DNA from: Rhineura floridana
Taxonomy: Eukaryota; Chordata; Lepidosauria; Squamata; Rhineuridae
Direction: 5' to 3'
DNA length: 64,000 nucleotides
NCBI RefSeq assembly: GCF_030035675.1
Contig: NC_084481.1
Coordinates: 233,274,927-233,338,926 of the forward strand
A program made the translations under genes and the position numbers. Each line of letters opens with the position of its first letter. Position 1 is the stretch's first letter. Shown here piece after piece: positions 25,901 through 32,594 of the stretch. A model generated the notes under the pieces. The model was not told where the DNA came from. It did not search any database and was given only the letters and a program-made list of their open reading frames with translations.

Positions 25901-28900
25901 AATTTTTCTCTTGGTCTGAATGATCCTGACTTTAGTGTTCAGTGATACATCTTTGCATTTGGGGACCTTTTCTAGTTCTGTCACAGCTGCCCTCCCCAAT
26001 CCTAGCCTTCTTCTGATTTCTTGACTATTGTCTCCATTTTGGTTAATGACTGTGCCAAGGTATTGATAATCCCTGACAAGTTTAATGTCCTCGTTGTCAA
26101 CTTTAAAGTTACATAAATCTTCTGTTGTCATTACTTTAGTCTTCTTGACATTCAGGTGTAGTCCTGCTTTTGTGCTTTCCTCTTTAACTTTCATCACCAT
26201 TCATTTCAAACCATAAGTGGTTTGTGATAGTAGTATGGTATTGTCTGCGTATCTTAAATTATTGATATATCTCCCTCCAATTTTCACACCTCCTTCATCT
26301 TGGTCCAATCCTGCTTTCCGTATGATATGTTCTGCATCCTTGTCTAGGATGCACACCTTAATGTGGTGAGGGGGTTTGAGAGCGTTGAGGAAGCTGAGAG
26401 CAATGCCGTCAGGAGTCTAGACCAAGAGGCTAGACTCCTAGCAGGGGCACCCAAGGCGGAATGGTCAAAGCTGAGACACCAGACTAAGATGCATCCAGAC
26501 TCAGAGGAAGGCATGGTAAATCACCTCTGAATACCTCTTACCATGAAAACCCTATGAACAGAGTACTCAGAGTAGACCCATAGAAATTAATGAACCCATT
26601 AGTCACGTCCATGAACTTCAATGGGTCTACACTGAGCAGGACAAGCATTGAAGACAGCCCTTAAACTTTTCCTGGAGATAAGTCCCCTGGAAATTAGTAG
26701 AACATCAGCGTTTCAGTGGGATTGAATTGACATCAAAGTCCTATTCAAGTGTTTAAGGATAAGGTGGAAGGAGACCCCCACCGAGTCATGTAATTCTGCT
26801 CTGAAGAATCTGAATTGGATTCTTGGTCCAATCCCGCTTTCCGTATGATATGTCCTGTGTATAGATTAAGCAAATAGGGTGATAAAATACACCCCGTCTC
26901 ACAACGTTTACGATGGGGAACCCGCTGCACTAGTTAAAGACTTTTCTTAGAAACATGAAACAAAGTGAGGTAGATCGCTCTGTAGCGATAAGTAGTAGGT
27001 CAGGCCTCTCAGTCAGCTGTATCAGCAGAAAAGCATGCCTTGCTTGCTTAAAGTGAATAATAAAACAGAAAAAAGACAACTTTCTGAGTCCTCATATAAG
27101 AGAAGTTGCTCTGCTGGGACCCAGGTCTGCAATAACCCACATATGTACATGCACACAAACACCCCTGAATAGACAGACTACTTTGTAAACCAAGGGTTGC
27201 CAACCTCTTTGGACCTGAAACTGTAGTGGGCGGGCACGCGCGGAGACACACACACACAGAGCAACCTCCTCTATTGGCTACAACACAATGCTTCTTTCAA
27301 GCATAATTTCAGCAGGGGAACGGGACCTTCTGGACACCAGGGAAAGCCACTATGGGCACATGGGCACCCACGGGTGCCACATTGGCAACCCACTTTAAAC
27401 TGAATACCTTGGAATGCCTCCTTGGCAGTAGCAACCCCTCCCCCTGAAAAAAACACAGCTGAGTGTGTTAATTTCTCCTATGGACATCCAGGGGGTCCCC
27501 CATCTGGGGCCCAGGTGGCATCATTTCTCCTGCTTTGAAGACCGGCATCCAATAGTGAAGCTTCAGCTGCCTGACTGTTCTTGATGCTCCATGGCCCCTT
27601 GCCAAGACTAGACTTGCTGAGCTCATGTTTGCCAGAGAAAGGGGGGCAGTGGGGACTGGCGCCCATCGAGACAAGTAGGGTAGAGGGCAGGAAGACCAGT
27701 AGCTGATGCAGCCCCAGAGTCCACCCTAATGGACCAGCCTCCACTGGAGGGGGGCGGACTTGGAGATACCGCCGGCCAGACAAATGAGGGATGGAAGAGG
27801 TCACAGGTTTAGGCTTCATTGTTGTTATGTGCCTTCAAGTCGATTACGACTTATGGTGACCCCGTGAATCAGTGGCCTCCAATAGCATCTGTCGTGAACC
27901 GCCCTGTTCAGATCTTGTAAATTCAGGTCTGTGGCTTCCTTTATGGAATTTATCCATCACTTGTTTAGGCTTCATATCATTCCTCATTTTAGAATGTATT
28001 GAAAGGTATTGCTCCATGCTGGTTAACATCTACATGCAGCCACAGGGGCGGGGCAGTCATCTGGAGGTTATTAGCACCACCAACAAAACAACCATCTCCA
28101 AGGCTTTTGTAGTCTACTGGTGAAGATGAGATGAAAGGGAGCTCAATTAAGCAAAATCAAGAGATTGGGAATTCGCAGTTCCTTCCCAACAGCCGCTTGC
28201 TAGAGAACACCTCCCTGACGGCTGACTTGACAGTCTGCAGCAAAAGTATTTCATCAACAGCTTAGCTTTGAACACCTCATTAACGCAGGATACAGGAATC
28301 TGCTTCCAAAAGAGATCGTGGGAAGGGAGGAAGTGTGTAATCCCAAAATCCTGCATAATATTACTTTTAATTTTCTTAGCGTGCAACCCACAAGTATTGT
28401 CATCTGGTGCTAAATACCCCAATTTGGAAAGACGCTATAAAATCAGTTTCTAAAGGAGCAACCCCCTCCAGATTGGGTTATTGTGATGCGCTCTAGCCTC
28501 TATGGGTTTAAGTTGTATTCTTGTTATCTATTGAAAAATTTAATAAAAATTGTATTAAAATAAGAAGAGCCCAGATAGATCAAGCCAGTGGCCCACTGAG
28601 TCCAGCCCTAATAGGAGGCCACAAGCAAGCCCTGAGCACAACGCTCTCCCACCTGTGAGCCCCAACAACTGGTATTTGAATATGCTTCTAAGCTCAGTTT
28701 GACAAAAGGAAGTACTTCTTTACTCAGCGCATAGTTAAACTATGGAATTTGCTCCCACAAGATGCAGTAATGGCCACCAGCTTGGATGGCTTTAAAAGAA
28801 GATTAGACAAATTCATGGAGGACAGAGCTATCAATGGCTACTAGCCATGATGGCTGTGCTGTGAAACCCTAGTCAGAGGCAGCATGCTTCTGAAAACCAG

Positions 28901-31900
28901 TTGGCGGAAGCCTCAGGAGGGGAGAGTGTTCTTGCACTCGGGTCCTGCTTGCGGGCTTCCCCCAGGCACCTGGTTGGCCACTGTGAGAACAGGATGCTGG
29001 ACTAGATGGGCCACTGGCCTGATCCATTAGGCTCTTCTTATGTTCTTATTGAGGCATTAGTCATAGAATCATAGAATCATAGAGTTGGAAGGGGCCTTGT
29101 AGGCCATCGAGTCCAACCCTCTGCTCACAGTGTTAACTTATAAAGCATATCTGAAGAATGTGTCTCACATTCCTTTCTGCTTGTGCCTTAAAATGTTTAG
29201 AACGGGCCCTCCTGGTGGTCTGACCCCCCAGCTGAGCCGACCCATTGGTGAGTGCAGGAGGAGCACCCTGGCTCTGGAAATGCCTGCCCCCAGGGGTGCG
29301 CCTTGAACCCATTGTTCCCTTTCTAGCAGTTGCAAATATGCACCTTTTTACGCACTCTTTTGGAAGAGGTCAGTTTCCATGTTACTGCTATGTGAGCTAT
29401 ACGCTGCATTAAGGAGTCTGCTTGACTTAAGGATGAACTATTTGGGATGTTGTTATGTTATTTTAATGATTGTTTTACAAAATAACATCTACTGTATTGG
29501 GCCAAGTTCAAGGTTCTAGTCTTGGTGTCCAAAGCCCTATACAGCTCGGGACCAGGATACTTGAAAGACCGTCTTGCCCCTTATATACCCAGCCGATCAC
29601 TGTGCTCTGCAGGCGAGGGCCTCCTGCAAATACCATCGTATCAGGAGGTTCGTTCTGCACAATATAGGAAATGGACCTTTAGTGTGGCGGCACCTACCTT
29701 GTGAAGTTCCCTCCCCTTGAATATTAGGCATGCACCATCTCTACTATCTTTTTGGTGCCTTTTGAAGACTTTCCTCTTTCAACAAGCCTTTTAAGTTGAG
29801 ATCTATCCCAGTCTCTGTCTGTGTTAGAATTGCTTGTTAATTTTTTTGAATAATGCTTTTAACCCTTTTTTTAAATATGTTTTTAAAGCTTTTTTAAAAA
29901 AATGTTTTTAACATTGTTTAATGTATTTTAAGGTCTGTTTTTATGATGTTTTAAAGTGTTTTTAGCGCTTTTGTTTGCCACCCTGGGCTCCTGCTGGGAG
30001 GAAGGGCGGGATATAAATCAAATAACAAATAAATAAATAAAATGTTTATGTGGAATGTTCTTGTGTGATTTTTTTTAATGATATGTGATTTTATGATATA
30101 TCCAACCCATCCTGGGGCCTTTTGGCGAAGACCAAAACCAAATCAAATCAATATTAAGGAGCAACTAAGTAAATACACTTAGACATAAGGCCTACAAGGA
30201 GAGGATGCGTTTTCTGCTGCACAACTCAGTCACCCACCCAGGTATCACCAGATTTCAGAACTGCGCCGTCATTGTTCACACCCCACTCCACCTGTTTGTT
30301 TATACCTTGAGTTCCATACTGCCTTCTTCACAGCTGTGTCATTTTTGCCATTAATAAAGCACAAGAGAATGCATTAACAAACTTCACACACCCACAGACA
30401 CTCTCAAAAAGCTTTGCAAGTGACAGACAAATGACATGTTAGACTTAATCACTCCCTAATTAAAAGTACGAGACAAATTCATGGAGGAGAGGTCAATCAG
30501 TGCATGAACAAACTATGGGGAAATGCCAGTTACAGCTAAAGGTGCAAGCACTGAGAAATAAAAGCCAGACAGGGAAGCAGCGTGTTTAAAAAAACAAGCT
30601 AACAGCAGTTCCATTGCAGCAAGGATTTCCGTTTGCACAGTGGAACTTCCCCTCCCTCTCCTCTCCCCGGGCGCCCCCTGCACCCTCCCACAAATCTGCT
30701 CCTGATGTGCGGGGGGGGGGGGAGAACAGAGAAAGAGAGGGGAGTTCTACTACAGAGCCAAACATCTTTGCACTAACAGAATTATTTTGTTGGATACCAC
30801 CTTATGTATTTGATTTCAGTTACCAAGACATTCACAAACAAGATGTTAGATAACTAAGCCAGGCATATATGGCAGCTTTTCCTAACCTGGTACCTGCCAG
30901 AGTTGTAGTCCAAAACAGCAGGAGAGCACCAGGTTGGGAATGGCTGGCATAGGTCAAAAGCACCTGGGGCAGCTTGGGTTAGAATCCCCTACACAGCCAA
31001 AGACTCAACAGGCAGCCTGAAGCCAGGCTGATCTACCAGGAAGTGGCTTCTCTGAAATAAAAGGGTACCATGGCCTGACTGTTTCCGTGGAGCACCAGCT
31101 TAAGGTGGGGCCTGACCAGATATGACACTCGCTGGGTGAACCCAGGCCAGTCGCCTATCCTACCTCACAGGGTTGTCGTGAGGATAAGATGGGGGGGAAC
31201 CACATATACCACTTTTTAGTTTCTTGCAGGAAAAGTGGGATACAAATGATGCTTTTTTAAATTTTGTTTATTTATTTATTATTAAATAATAAAAAATGGC
31301 ATGGGCAAGGGCTGAACAGGGCATAATCTGACGCAGCGCTCAAGAGGCTTAGAATGCACAGGGTAACAATGAAGAAGAGAGTGTGTCTGAGCATATCCAG
31401 AGCAGCCAGCACAACCTACCCCCACGTATCAGGCTTTAGGGGTCACAGCTTCTAGATCCAGTGGTGAAGCCTCTCAAGGCAAGGTAGACCCCCAGGCCTT
31501 AACACTTTCCACCCCCTCCTCCTTACAAAAGGCACTAAGGCTGTGCCATCCTTAAGCCCATACAAGAGAATGAATCCCATTCGGCTCTGCGGGGCTGCCT
31601 TCTAAGTAAATAGGTCTAGGACTGCACTGCACGTTCCCCACAAGCTCAGCCCTGGAGCCTGTGAGGTCACTGCCAGAGTTCAACCAAAGCCCGTGCAGTC
31701 CCAAACAGTAATGAGTGCTGGAAAGGCGCTGCCAGTCAGAGCAGACAGTATCCCACTCCAAGGCAGTTTGCTATGTTCCTACGACACCCCAACCCCTTTC
31801 CCTGGGGAGGCACCTGCAAGAGCGACCCCCACCCGTCAGTTCAAAGCCTCCTCATCACCACCTCCGATCGCCGCCTCCTTCCTCTGAGCATGTGCAAAGC

Positions 31901-32157
31901 GCCTTCCCCGCCCGAGGCTGGGCTTCAGCGCCGGGCCCTCTTTCCCCCCCGATTCCTGCGCAACCCTAACCCAAAGCCGGCCCCGTTCGCTCGGCAGTTA
32001 GCCCCGGAGCGCTGTCCCCAGGGCGCGCAGGGACTCTCAGAGCCTCGCTCACCTGGCAGAAGCAGCGCTGTTCTGCGGAGCCCGGCGGAGGTTGCGCGGA
32101 GGCGCAGCCCAGGAAGACGACAACGGCGACCAGCGCCCGGCGGGGGAGAGGCGGCAT
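619..32157 (-). CDS. ERO1A: ERO1A: ER oxidoreductin 1 alpha, 14 coding exons; 3' end outside the window
   Basis: ERO1A is a FAD enzyme of the ER lumen that passes electrons from protein disulfide isomerase to oxygen, making H2O2. The exons join to 404 codons (family length about 468); the part after LWGKLQ, about 65 residues, is not in the window. Visible: signal peptide (1-21, [16 protein letters not shown]); shuttle pair C91/C96 in HCGIRDC; C101 and C129 (regulatory cysteines); Trp195 and Trp198, His255, Arg287 and Arg300 (FAD-contact positions); N-glycosylation sequons N280-V-T and N384-I-S; and inner active-site CxxCxxC C391/C394/C397. Numbering from about 255 on agrees with the human protein as I recall it. 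The start at 32157 is the first ATG in frame and has G at -3. Odd points are a GC-AG intron after exon 12 and 18- and 27-nt microexons. The paralogue ERO1B is less likely because of the PSMC6 neighbour. Confidence 0.96.
706..1317. other. ERO1A intron 13, left part; old L2-like tail only
   Basis: About 815-925 looks like a worn L2 tail on the minus strand. The rest, including the pyrimidine-rich 1020-1317, shows nothing I recognise. Confidence 0.4.
1318..1874. mobile_element. hAT-like non-autonomous element with terminal inverted repeats
   Basis: Left end GGGATGAGGAACCTTTATT and right end AAAAAGGTTCCCAATTCCTG are inverted relatives of each other. The interior is GC-rich without a transposase frame. 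No clear target duplication remains, so it is old. A second TGGAGAACCTTTGG end inside suggests a composite. Confidence 0.45.
1875..2325. other. ERO1A intron 13, no feature seen
   Basis: Ordinary intron sequence between the element to the left and exon 13; no repeat recognised. Confidence 0.5.
2326..2395 (-). CDS. ERO1A: ERO1A coding exon 13
   Basis: Last base of Lys352 and residues 353-375 ([20 protein letters not shown], then KLK). Acceptor CACTTCAG, donor GTAATG. Confidence 0.95.
2720..2918 (+). repeat. tRNA-derived SINE
   Basis: The tRNA-like head has an A box (CAGCTCAGTGGCAG) and a B box (AGGTTCAATGCC). The body is GGAGAG..CTGCCAGTCAGTGTAG and the tail GATGGACC..GTATAAGGCGGCTTCCT. Diverged copies of this family recur at 5964, 7622, 14891, 38036 and 57945. 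Confidence 0.8.
3084..3330 (-). CDS. ERO1A: ERO1A coding exon 12 (ends at a GC donor)
   Basis: Residues 270-351 plus two bases of Lys352 ([18 protein letters not shown] and on). Holds sequon N280, Arg287 and Arg300. Acceptor TCCCAAG. The 3' junction is ACCAA/GCAAGT, a GC-type donor. The GT four bases further on would put exon 13 out of frame, so GC is the supported site. Confidence 0.93.
3378..4190 (-). repeat. BovB/RTE LINE, 5'-truncated, with an L2 insertion
   Basis: Minus-strand frame with the RTE C-terminal motifs KVMTTEDL, YGCESWTxKKADKRK, WCWRRAL and RWIDSIKEA, ending in GAC-TTGAAGGCACATAACAAC(AAC)n. It is interrupted by an L2 tail at 3412-3617. Confidence 0.85.
3412..3617 (-). repeat. 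L2 LINE 3' end inserted in the BovB copy
   Basis: GATTGATTGACTTATTGCAT, then ATATACCACCCCATAG and CTCTCTGGGCAGTTT: the L2 tail read on the minus strand. The BovB sequence resumes on either side. Confidence 0.75.
4550..4845. repeat. Unclassified interspersed repeat, MITE-like
   Basis: Contains GGGAATTGTAGCTCAGTGAG and AAAGTGGTTTGATACTGCTT, strings I associate with a common reptile repeat family. No transposase frame; ends not resolved. Confidence 0.35.
4899..4991 (-). CDS. ERO1A: ERO1A coding exon 11 (FAD-contact His255)
   Basis: Residues 239-269 plus the first base of Asp270 ([20 protein letters not shown] and on to SARYLLQ). Holds C241 and His255. Acceptor CTTGCAG, donor GTTGGT. Confidence 0.96.
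5156..5182 (-). CDS. ERO1A: ERO1A coding exon 10 (27-nt microexon)
   Basis: Residues 230-238 (GNIFYSWLQ) plus the first base of Gly239, matching the family's FYSWLEG. A long T/C tract ending CCCCCAG precedes it; donor GTAACT. Confidence 0.92.
5272..5345. repeat. Half of a palindromic MITE (TGGTGCCTTCCAGATG family)
   Basis: TGGTGCCTTCCAGATGTTTTGG followed by TAACTCCCATTGGCCCCAGC. The same strings occur in both orientations in the full copy at 8500. Confidence 0.55.
5732..5885. repeat. Palindromic MITE, diverged copy
   Basis: GGCCCTCTCTGGAGGACTCC, CATCAGCTCCAGCCAGCATG and the inverse end ACATCTGCAGGACACCAAG; same family as 8500. Confidence 0.5.
5964..6169 (-). repeat. tRNA-derived SINE
   Basis: Reverse complement of the family at 2720: the B box reads as GGATTGAACTTGGGACC on the plus strand and the head as CTCTAACCACTAAGCTACAG. 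Confidence 0.75.
6271..6370 (-). repeat. CR1 LINE 3' end
   Basis: Starts with the CR1 tail ATCATAGAATCATAGAATAG and continues GAGTTGGAAGGGACC; very short 5'-truncated copy beside exon 9 of ERO1A. Confidence 0.8.
6395..6412 (-). CDS. ERO1A: ERO1A coding exon 9 (18-nt microexon)
   Basis: Residues 224-229 (ASDENE) plus the first base of Gly230. It lies behind a strong pyrimidine tract ending CTTCTGCAG and before donor GTGAGC. It corresponds to the acidic TSEEN stretch of the human protein. Because it is 18 nt and keeps phase, a skipped form would also stay in frame. Confidence 0.82.
6413..7214. other. ERO1A intron 8, no feature seen
   Basis: AT-rich intron with a short (AC)n run near 7018. No repeat family recognised. 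Confidence 0.5.
7215..7261 (-). CDS. ERO1A: ERO1A coding exon 8 (47 nt)
   Basis: Last base of Lys208, residues 209-223 ([15 protein letters not shown]) and the first base of residue 224. Acceptor CTCCTAG, donor GTAAGC. Confidence 0.95.
7622..8364 (-). repeat. tRNA-derived SINE split by an L2 insertion
   Basis: SINE body at 7622-7779 and its head at 8341-8364 (TTGAGCTACAGTCCTTCCCCC). Between them lies a plus-strand L2 tail (7780-7987 and 8280-8340), itself split by a CR1-group LINE end at 7988-8279. Three nested layers. Confidence 0.7.
7988..8279 (-). repeat. CR1-group LINE 3' end (TTATGTTCTT tail)
   Basis: Begins AAGAACATAAGAACATAAG and continues AGAGCCTGCTGGATCAGGCC; close relative of the 3' end of the copy at 8949-10587. 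Confidence 0.8.
8500..8630. mobile_element. Palindromic MITE, nearly complete
   Basis: Left half TTGGTGCCCTCCGGTTATTT..ACAACTCCCATCA is mirrored by TGATGGGAGTTGTAGTAC..CATCTGGAGAGCACCAG. A hairpin-like non-autonomous DNA transposon by structure; superfamily not certain. Confidence 0.6.
8633..10770 (+). repeat. CR1 LINE 3' part, interrupted by another LINE
   Basis: Plus-strand CR1 at 8633-8948 (GAGGAGAGACTGACAGAACT, GTCATACAGAGGAAGGCC) resumes at 10588 and ends CCTTCCAACTCTATGATTCT near 10770. The gap holds a minus-strand LINE. Confidence 0.8.
8949..10587 (-). repeat. CR1-group LINE with a 459-codon open reverse transcriptase frame
   Basis: On the minus strand the frame 10543-9164 runs 459 codons without a stop: [41 protein letters not shown], the catalytic FADDTKLF, and the C-terminal [15 protein letters not shown] and [12 protein letters not shown]. 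The frame stays open upstream to the break near 10587, where the 5' part (endonuclease) is missing. The 3' end is TTATGTTCTTATGTTCTTAT at 8949. The clean frame suggests a fairly recent insertion into the surrounding CR1. Confidence 0.9.
10771..11307. other. ERO1A intron 7, L2-like remnant only
   Basis: 10840-11030 has weak L2 C-terminal resemblance; the rest shows nothing recognised. Confidence 0.35.
11316..12186. mobile_element. hAT-type non-autonomous element with 8-bp target duplication
   Basis: Ends CAGGGCCAGCACC and GCGCCGGCCCTG are inverted repeats, flanked by CTTAGAAT at 11308-11315 and 12187-12194. No transposase frame. It carries a nested L1-type insertion (11426-11687). Its right end is 23 bp from the splice donor of ERO1A exon 7. 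An inverted relative lies at 13132. Confidence 0.85.
11426..11687 (-). repeat. L1-type LINE 3' end with 14-bp target duplication
   Basis: Minus-strand insertion starting with poly-T (the poly-A tail) and ending at 11687. CCTTCTTCCTTTCT flanks it at 11412-11425 and 11688-11701. Only 3' untranslated sequence is present. Confidence 0.8.
12218..12338 (-). CDS. ERO1A: ERO1A coding exon 7
   Basis: Residues 168-207 plus two bases of Lys208 ([20 protein letters not shown] and on to EENCF). Carries FAD-contact Trp195 and Trp198. Acceptor GTCCTAG, donor GTATGT. A hAT element ends 23 bp beyond the donor. Confidence 0.96.
12582..12850 (-). repeat. CR1-group LINE 3' end, diverged
   Basis: AGCATCCTGTTCTCACAATAG, then AACACTCTCCCTGGTTGTG: an older relative of the copy at 8949. 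Confidence 0.65.
13132..13598. mobile_element. hAT-type element, inverted relative of 11316-12186
   Basis: Starts CCCGGCGCCAG and ends TGGTGCCAACCCTGG. Internal strings GTTGATGGCAGGCAGGCACG and GGATCACAGAGAGG match the reverse complement of the other copy. Target duplication not readable. Confidence 0.6.
13889..13962 (-). CDS. ERO1A: ERO1A coding exon 6
   Basis: Residues 143-167 plus the first base of Asp168 ([20 protein letters not shown], then CEVD). Acceptor TTTGCAG, donor GTATTT. Confidence 0.95.
14372..14448 (-). CDS. ERO1A: ERO1A coding exon 5
   Basis: Residues 118-142 plus two bases of Ser143 ([20 protein letters not shown]). Contains Cys129, the counterpart of human regulatory C131. 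Acceptor TTGACAG, donor GTATAA. Confidence 0.94.
14891..15055 (-). repeat. tRNA-derived SINE, diverged
   Basis: ACTGACTGGCAGCGGCTCTC and GACTGAACCTGGGACCTTCT, the reverse complement of the 2720 family. Confidence 0.7.
15138..15179 (-). CDS. ERO1A: ERO1A coding exon 4 (42 nt)
   Basis: Residues 104-117, [14 protein letters not shown]; the family has DEVPDGIK at this place. Acceptor TTTCCAG, donor GTAAGT; phase 0 at both ends. Confidence 0.93.
15180..15610. other. ERO1A intron 3, no feature seen
   Basis: T-rich near 15220, otherwise unremarkable intron. Confidence 0.4.
15611..16080 (-). repeat. L2 LINE 3' end
   Basis: TTTATTTATTTATTTATT, ATATACCGCCCCATAGCCAA and CTCTCTGGGCAGTTTACAAA lead into the minus-strand L2 C-terminal region. 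Confidence 0.8.
16083..16476. mobile_element. hAT-like non-autonomous element, diverged
   Basis: GAGTAGGGAACCTCACGCTC at the left and TTTGGCCCGCAGGGAGTAGG at the right. Internal inverted strings around GTGATGTCAGGTG. Related in style to 1318-1874. Confidence 0.4.
16477..17031. other. ERO1A intron 3, no feature seen
   Basis: Unremarkable intron sequence left of exon 3. Confidence 0.4.
17032..17115 (-). CDS. ERO1A: ERO1A coding exon 3 (shuttle cysteines)
   Basis: Residues 76-103: [20 protein letters not shown], then CAVKPCPS. Holds the outer active-site pair C91/C96 and regulatory C101. Acceptor CTCTAG, donor GTAAGT. Confidence 0.95.
17590..17830. repeat. Interspersed repeat with AACCATGG-type subrepeats
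   Basis: Contains GCCAAACCATGGCTCAG and AAACCAAGGTTTGTCCG; same type of short palindromic subrepeat as 54000-54400 and 61500-61806. Confidence 0.45.
18184..18303 (-). CDS. ERO1A: ERO1A coding exon 2
   Basis: Residues 36-75: [20 protein letters not shown], ending ESDYFRYYK. Phase 0 at both ends, acceptor CCTAG, donor GTAATT. The stretch after TID ([13 protein letters not shown]) differs from the human residues I recall, more than the rest of the exon. Confidence 0.95.
18490..19270 (-). repeat. Unclassified repeat, inverted partner of 32890-33430, split by a SINE
   Basis: Its reverse complement matches 32890-33430 along most of its length (e.g. CACCCCAATCTC, CCCAGGGTTTGGTTTCCTTG, ACAAAGGAGACTCATCTGACC). 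A Sauria SINE sits inside at 18660-18888. Family unknown. Confidence 0.7.
18660..18888 (-). repeat. Sauria-type SINE with 11-bp target duplication
   Basis: The tRNA-like head reads on the minus strand as ATGGTGTAGTGGTTAGAGTG. The 3' end ATAAGTCGGGATCAACTTGA is BovB-like. GGTCTGTCAAA flanks it at 18649-18659 and 18889-18899. Confidence 0.9.
19290..19980 (+). repeat. L2 LINE 3' part ending in (GAT)n
   Basis: The frame reads [20 protein letters not shown] and [20 protein letters not shown], then the tail AAAAAGGGCGGGGTATAAAT. Confidence 0.85.
19897..19975. repeat. (GAT)n then (AAT)n microsatellite
   Basis: More than 20 uninterrupted GAT units followed by AAT units, grown from the L2 tail. Likely length-polymorphic. 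Confidence 0.95.
20090..20725 (+). repeat. L1-type LINE, end of ORF2 and 3' tail
   Basis: A degraded frame reads [20 protein letters not shown].., resembling the L1 ORF2 C-terminus, with a [15 protein letters not shown]-like segment upstream. It ends TTGGAAGATAAATAATC. Family assignment by eye only. Confidence 0.5.
20726..21195. other. ERO1A intron 1, no feature seen
   Basis: No recognised repeat between the L1 and CR1 fragments. Confidence 0.4.
21200..22195 (-). repeat. CR1 LINE 3' part
   Basis: Starts with the CR1 tail ATAGAATCATAGAATAGCAG. The minus-strand frame contains [36 protein letters not shown] and [10 protein letters not shown]. It is a decayed copy. Confidence 0.85.
22296..22963 (-). 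repeat. BovB/RTE LINE fragment with a mariner-type insertion
   Basis: Minus-strand [20 protein letters not shown] and [15 protein letters not shown]; 3' end at TTGTTGTTATGTGCC. Interrupted at 22733-22940. Confidence 0.85.
22733..22940. mobile_element. Mariner-type MITE, 208 bp, perfect inverted ends
   Basis: CAGTAGGGCCCCACTTA at the left is the exact reverse complement of the right end TAAGTGGGGCCCTACTG, and TA stands on each side. Removing it restores the BovB sequence GGGAATACCAAGGTCTGAAT. No coding capacity. Confidence 0.9.
22964..24640. other. ERO1A intron 1; weak L2 end, otherwise no feature seen
   Basis: 23180-23275 resembles an L2 tail, and 23525-23575 holds short AAT/AGT repeats. 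The remaining DNA shows no gene or recognised repeat. Confidence 0.35.
24640..24720 (+). repeat. L2 LINE 3' tail
   Basis: GCCGCCCTGGGCTCCTACTG then GGCGGGATATAAATTAATTG and (GAAT)n. Confidence 0.75.
24780..25260. other. GC-rich block in ERO1A intron 1, function unknown
   Basis: A 137-codon open stretch at 24796-25209 exists, but the translation shows no family, motif or splice context. Read as chance or an unknown repeat. Confidence 0.3.
25549..26340 (-). repeat. BovB/RTE LINE fragment
   Basis: Minus strand: [16 protein letters not shown] region, [30 protein letters not shown], and a 3' end at TTGTTGTTGTGTG. Internal deletion near 25915. Another RTE piece ([14 protein letters not shown]) lies at 26815-26935. 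Confidence 0.85.
26565..26640. repeat. Short palindromic repeat (AGTAGACCCATTGAAATT family)
   Basis: CAGAGTAGACCCATAGAAATTAAT and the inverse TTCAATGGGTCTACACTGAG. Related copies occur near 43125 and 58565. Confidence 0.6.
26815..26935 (-). repeat. BovB/RTE LINE fragment, reverse transcriptase core
   Basis: Minus-strand [20 protein letters not shown] matches the RTE motif before the YADD box. Confidence 0.7.
26936..27816. other. ERO1A intron 1, no feature seen
   Basis: GC-rich in its second half; no gene, motif or known repeat recognised. Confidence 0.35.
27817..27968 (-). repeat. BovB/RTE LINE 3' end
   Basis: TTGTTATGTGCCTTCAAGTC, GATTACGACTTATGG and AGATCTTGTAAATTCAGG on the plus strand. 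Confidence 0.85.
28260..28562 (+). repeat. L1-type LINE 3' end (probable)
   Basis: Ends TTGAAAAATTTAATAAAAAT and TGTATTAAAATAAG, a typical L1-like tail, with a worn coding-like stretch before it. Confidence 0.45.
28690..29055 (+). repeat. CR1-group LINE 3' end (TTATGTTCTT tail)
   Basis: TTTACTCAGCGCATAGTTAA, GGATGGCTTTAAAAGAAGAT and CTCTTCTTATGTTCTTAT; plus-strand copy of the family at 8949-10587. Confidence 0.85.
29058..29132 (-). repeat. CR1 LINE 3' end
   Basis: CATAGAATCATAGAATCATA followed by GAGTTGGAAGGGGCC. Confidence 0.8.
29500..30042 (+). repeat. L2 LINE 3' end
   Basis: AAGCCCTATACAGCTCGGGA, ACCTTTAGTGTGGCGGCACC, then CCCTGGGCTCCTGCTGGGAG and the GGCGGGATATAAAT tail. Confidence 0.8.
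30043..31879. other. ERO1A intron 1 near the promoter; scattered repeat pieces
   Basis: About 30600-30760 and 30872-30948 hold pieces of palindromic repeats (the latter of the 8500 MITE family). About 31100-31260 resembles the 3' half of a tRNA SINE with an L2-like tail. The rest is unrecognised. Confidence 0.4.
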
Positions 32158-32470
32158 GACGCGGCTGGAGACTGGCAGGCAGGCAGGCAAGCGAACGAGC
32201 CGCAGATCCTAAGTGCCGGCCGGACTGCCACGCCTCCTCGCCTGCCGGCCTGCCTACAGAGCAACGCATCACCTTGTCAGCGGGCGGACGTGCGGCGCGG
32301 CCCACAGGCGGGTTTCCCCAGCCTGATCTGGCCCGCCCCCATTGGAGGAAGCCGCGCCGCCCCTGCCGCCGGGACGCTCCCAAGCGCACGTTGGAGGAAG
32401 CCCCGGGGATTTCCCGCTCCGCTCAGGCTTCACGTCTGTGGCCGGCGTGCCTTTGTCGGGGCTGCTGGGG
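31880..32470 (-). promoter_or_regulatory. ERO1A: ERO1A CpG-rich promoter and exon 1 region
   Basis: Strongly CpG-rich block around the first exon, with no TATA box. Upstream of the ATG it holds a CCAAT box (minus, 32345-32341) and three ACGTG cores (32288-32292 plus; 32391-32387 and 32435-32431 minus), the core of hypoxia-response and bHLH sites. ERO1A is a known hypoxia- and ER-stress-induced gene; that these motifs act here is inference. Confidence 0.65.
32053..32157 (-). CDS. ERO1A: ERO1A coding exon 1 (signal peptide)
   Basis: Residues 1-35: MPPLPRR, a hydrophobic signal core, then [14 protein letters not shown]. The donor is GTGAGC at 32052-32047. The CFCQ end matches the ERO1 family N-terminus. 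Confidence 0.95.
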
Positions 32471-32594
32471 AAATGTGCTTGGCGGCAGGCCAAGGCATGT
32501 CAACTCAGGAGGAAGCTCCATTGGGTCCAATGGGGCTTACTCCCAGGTAAATATGTGCTGGACTGCAGCCTTAGTTGGGTTTGCGGCGTATTGT

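Noticed and set aside
31925-32389. Long open frames in the CpG block at ERO1A exon 1
   Set aside because: They overlap the signal-peptide exon in other frames; GC-rich DNA has few stops, and no family is recognisable.
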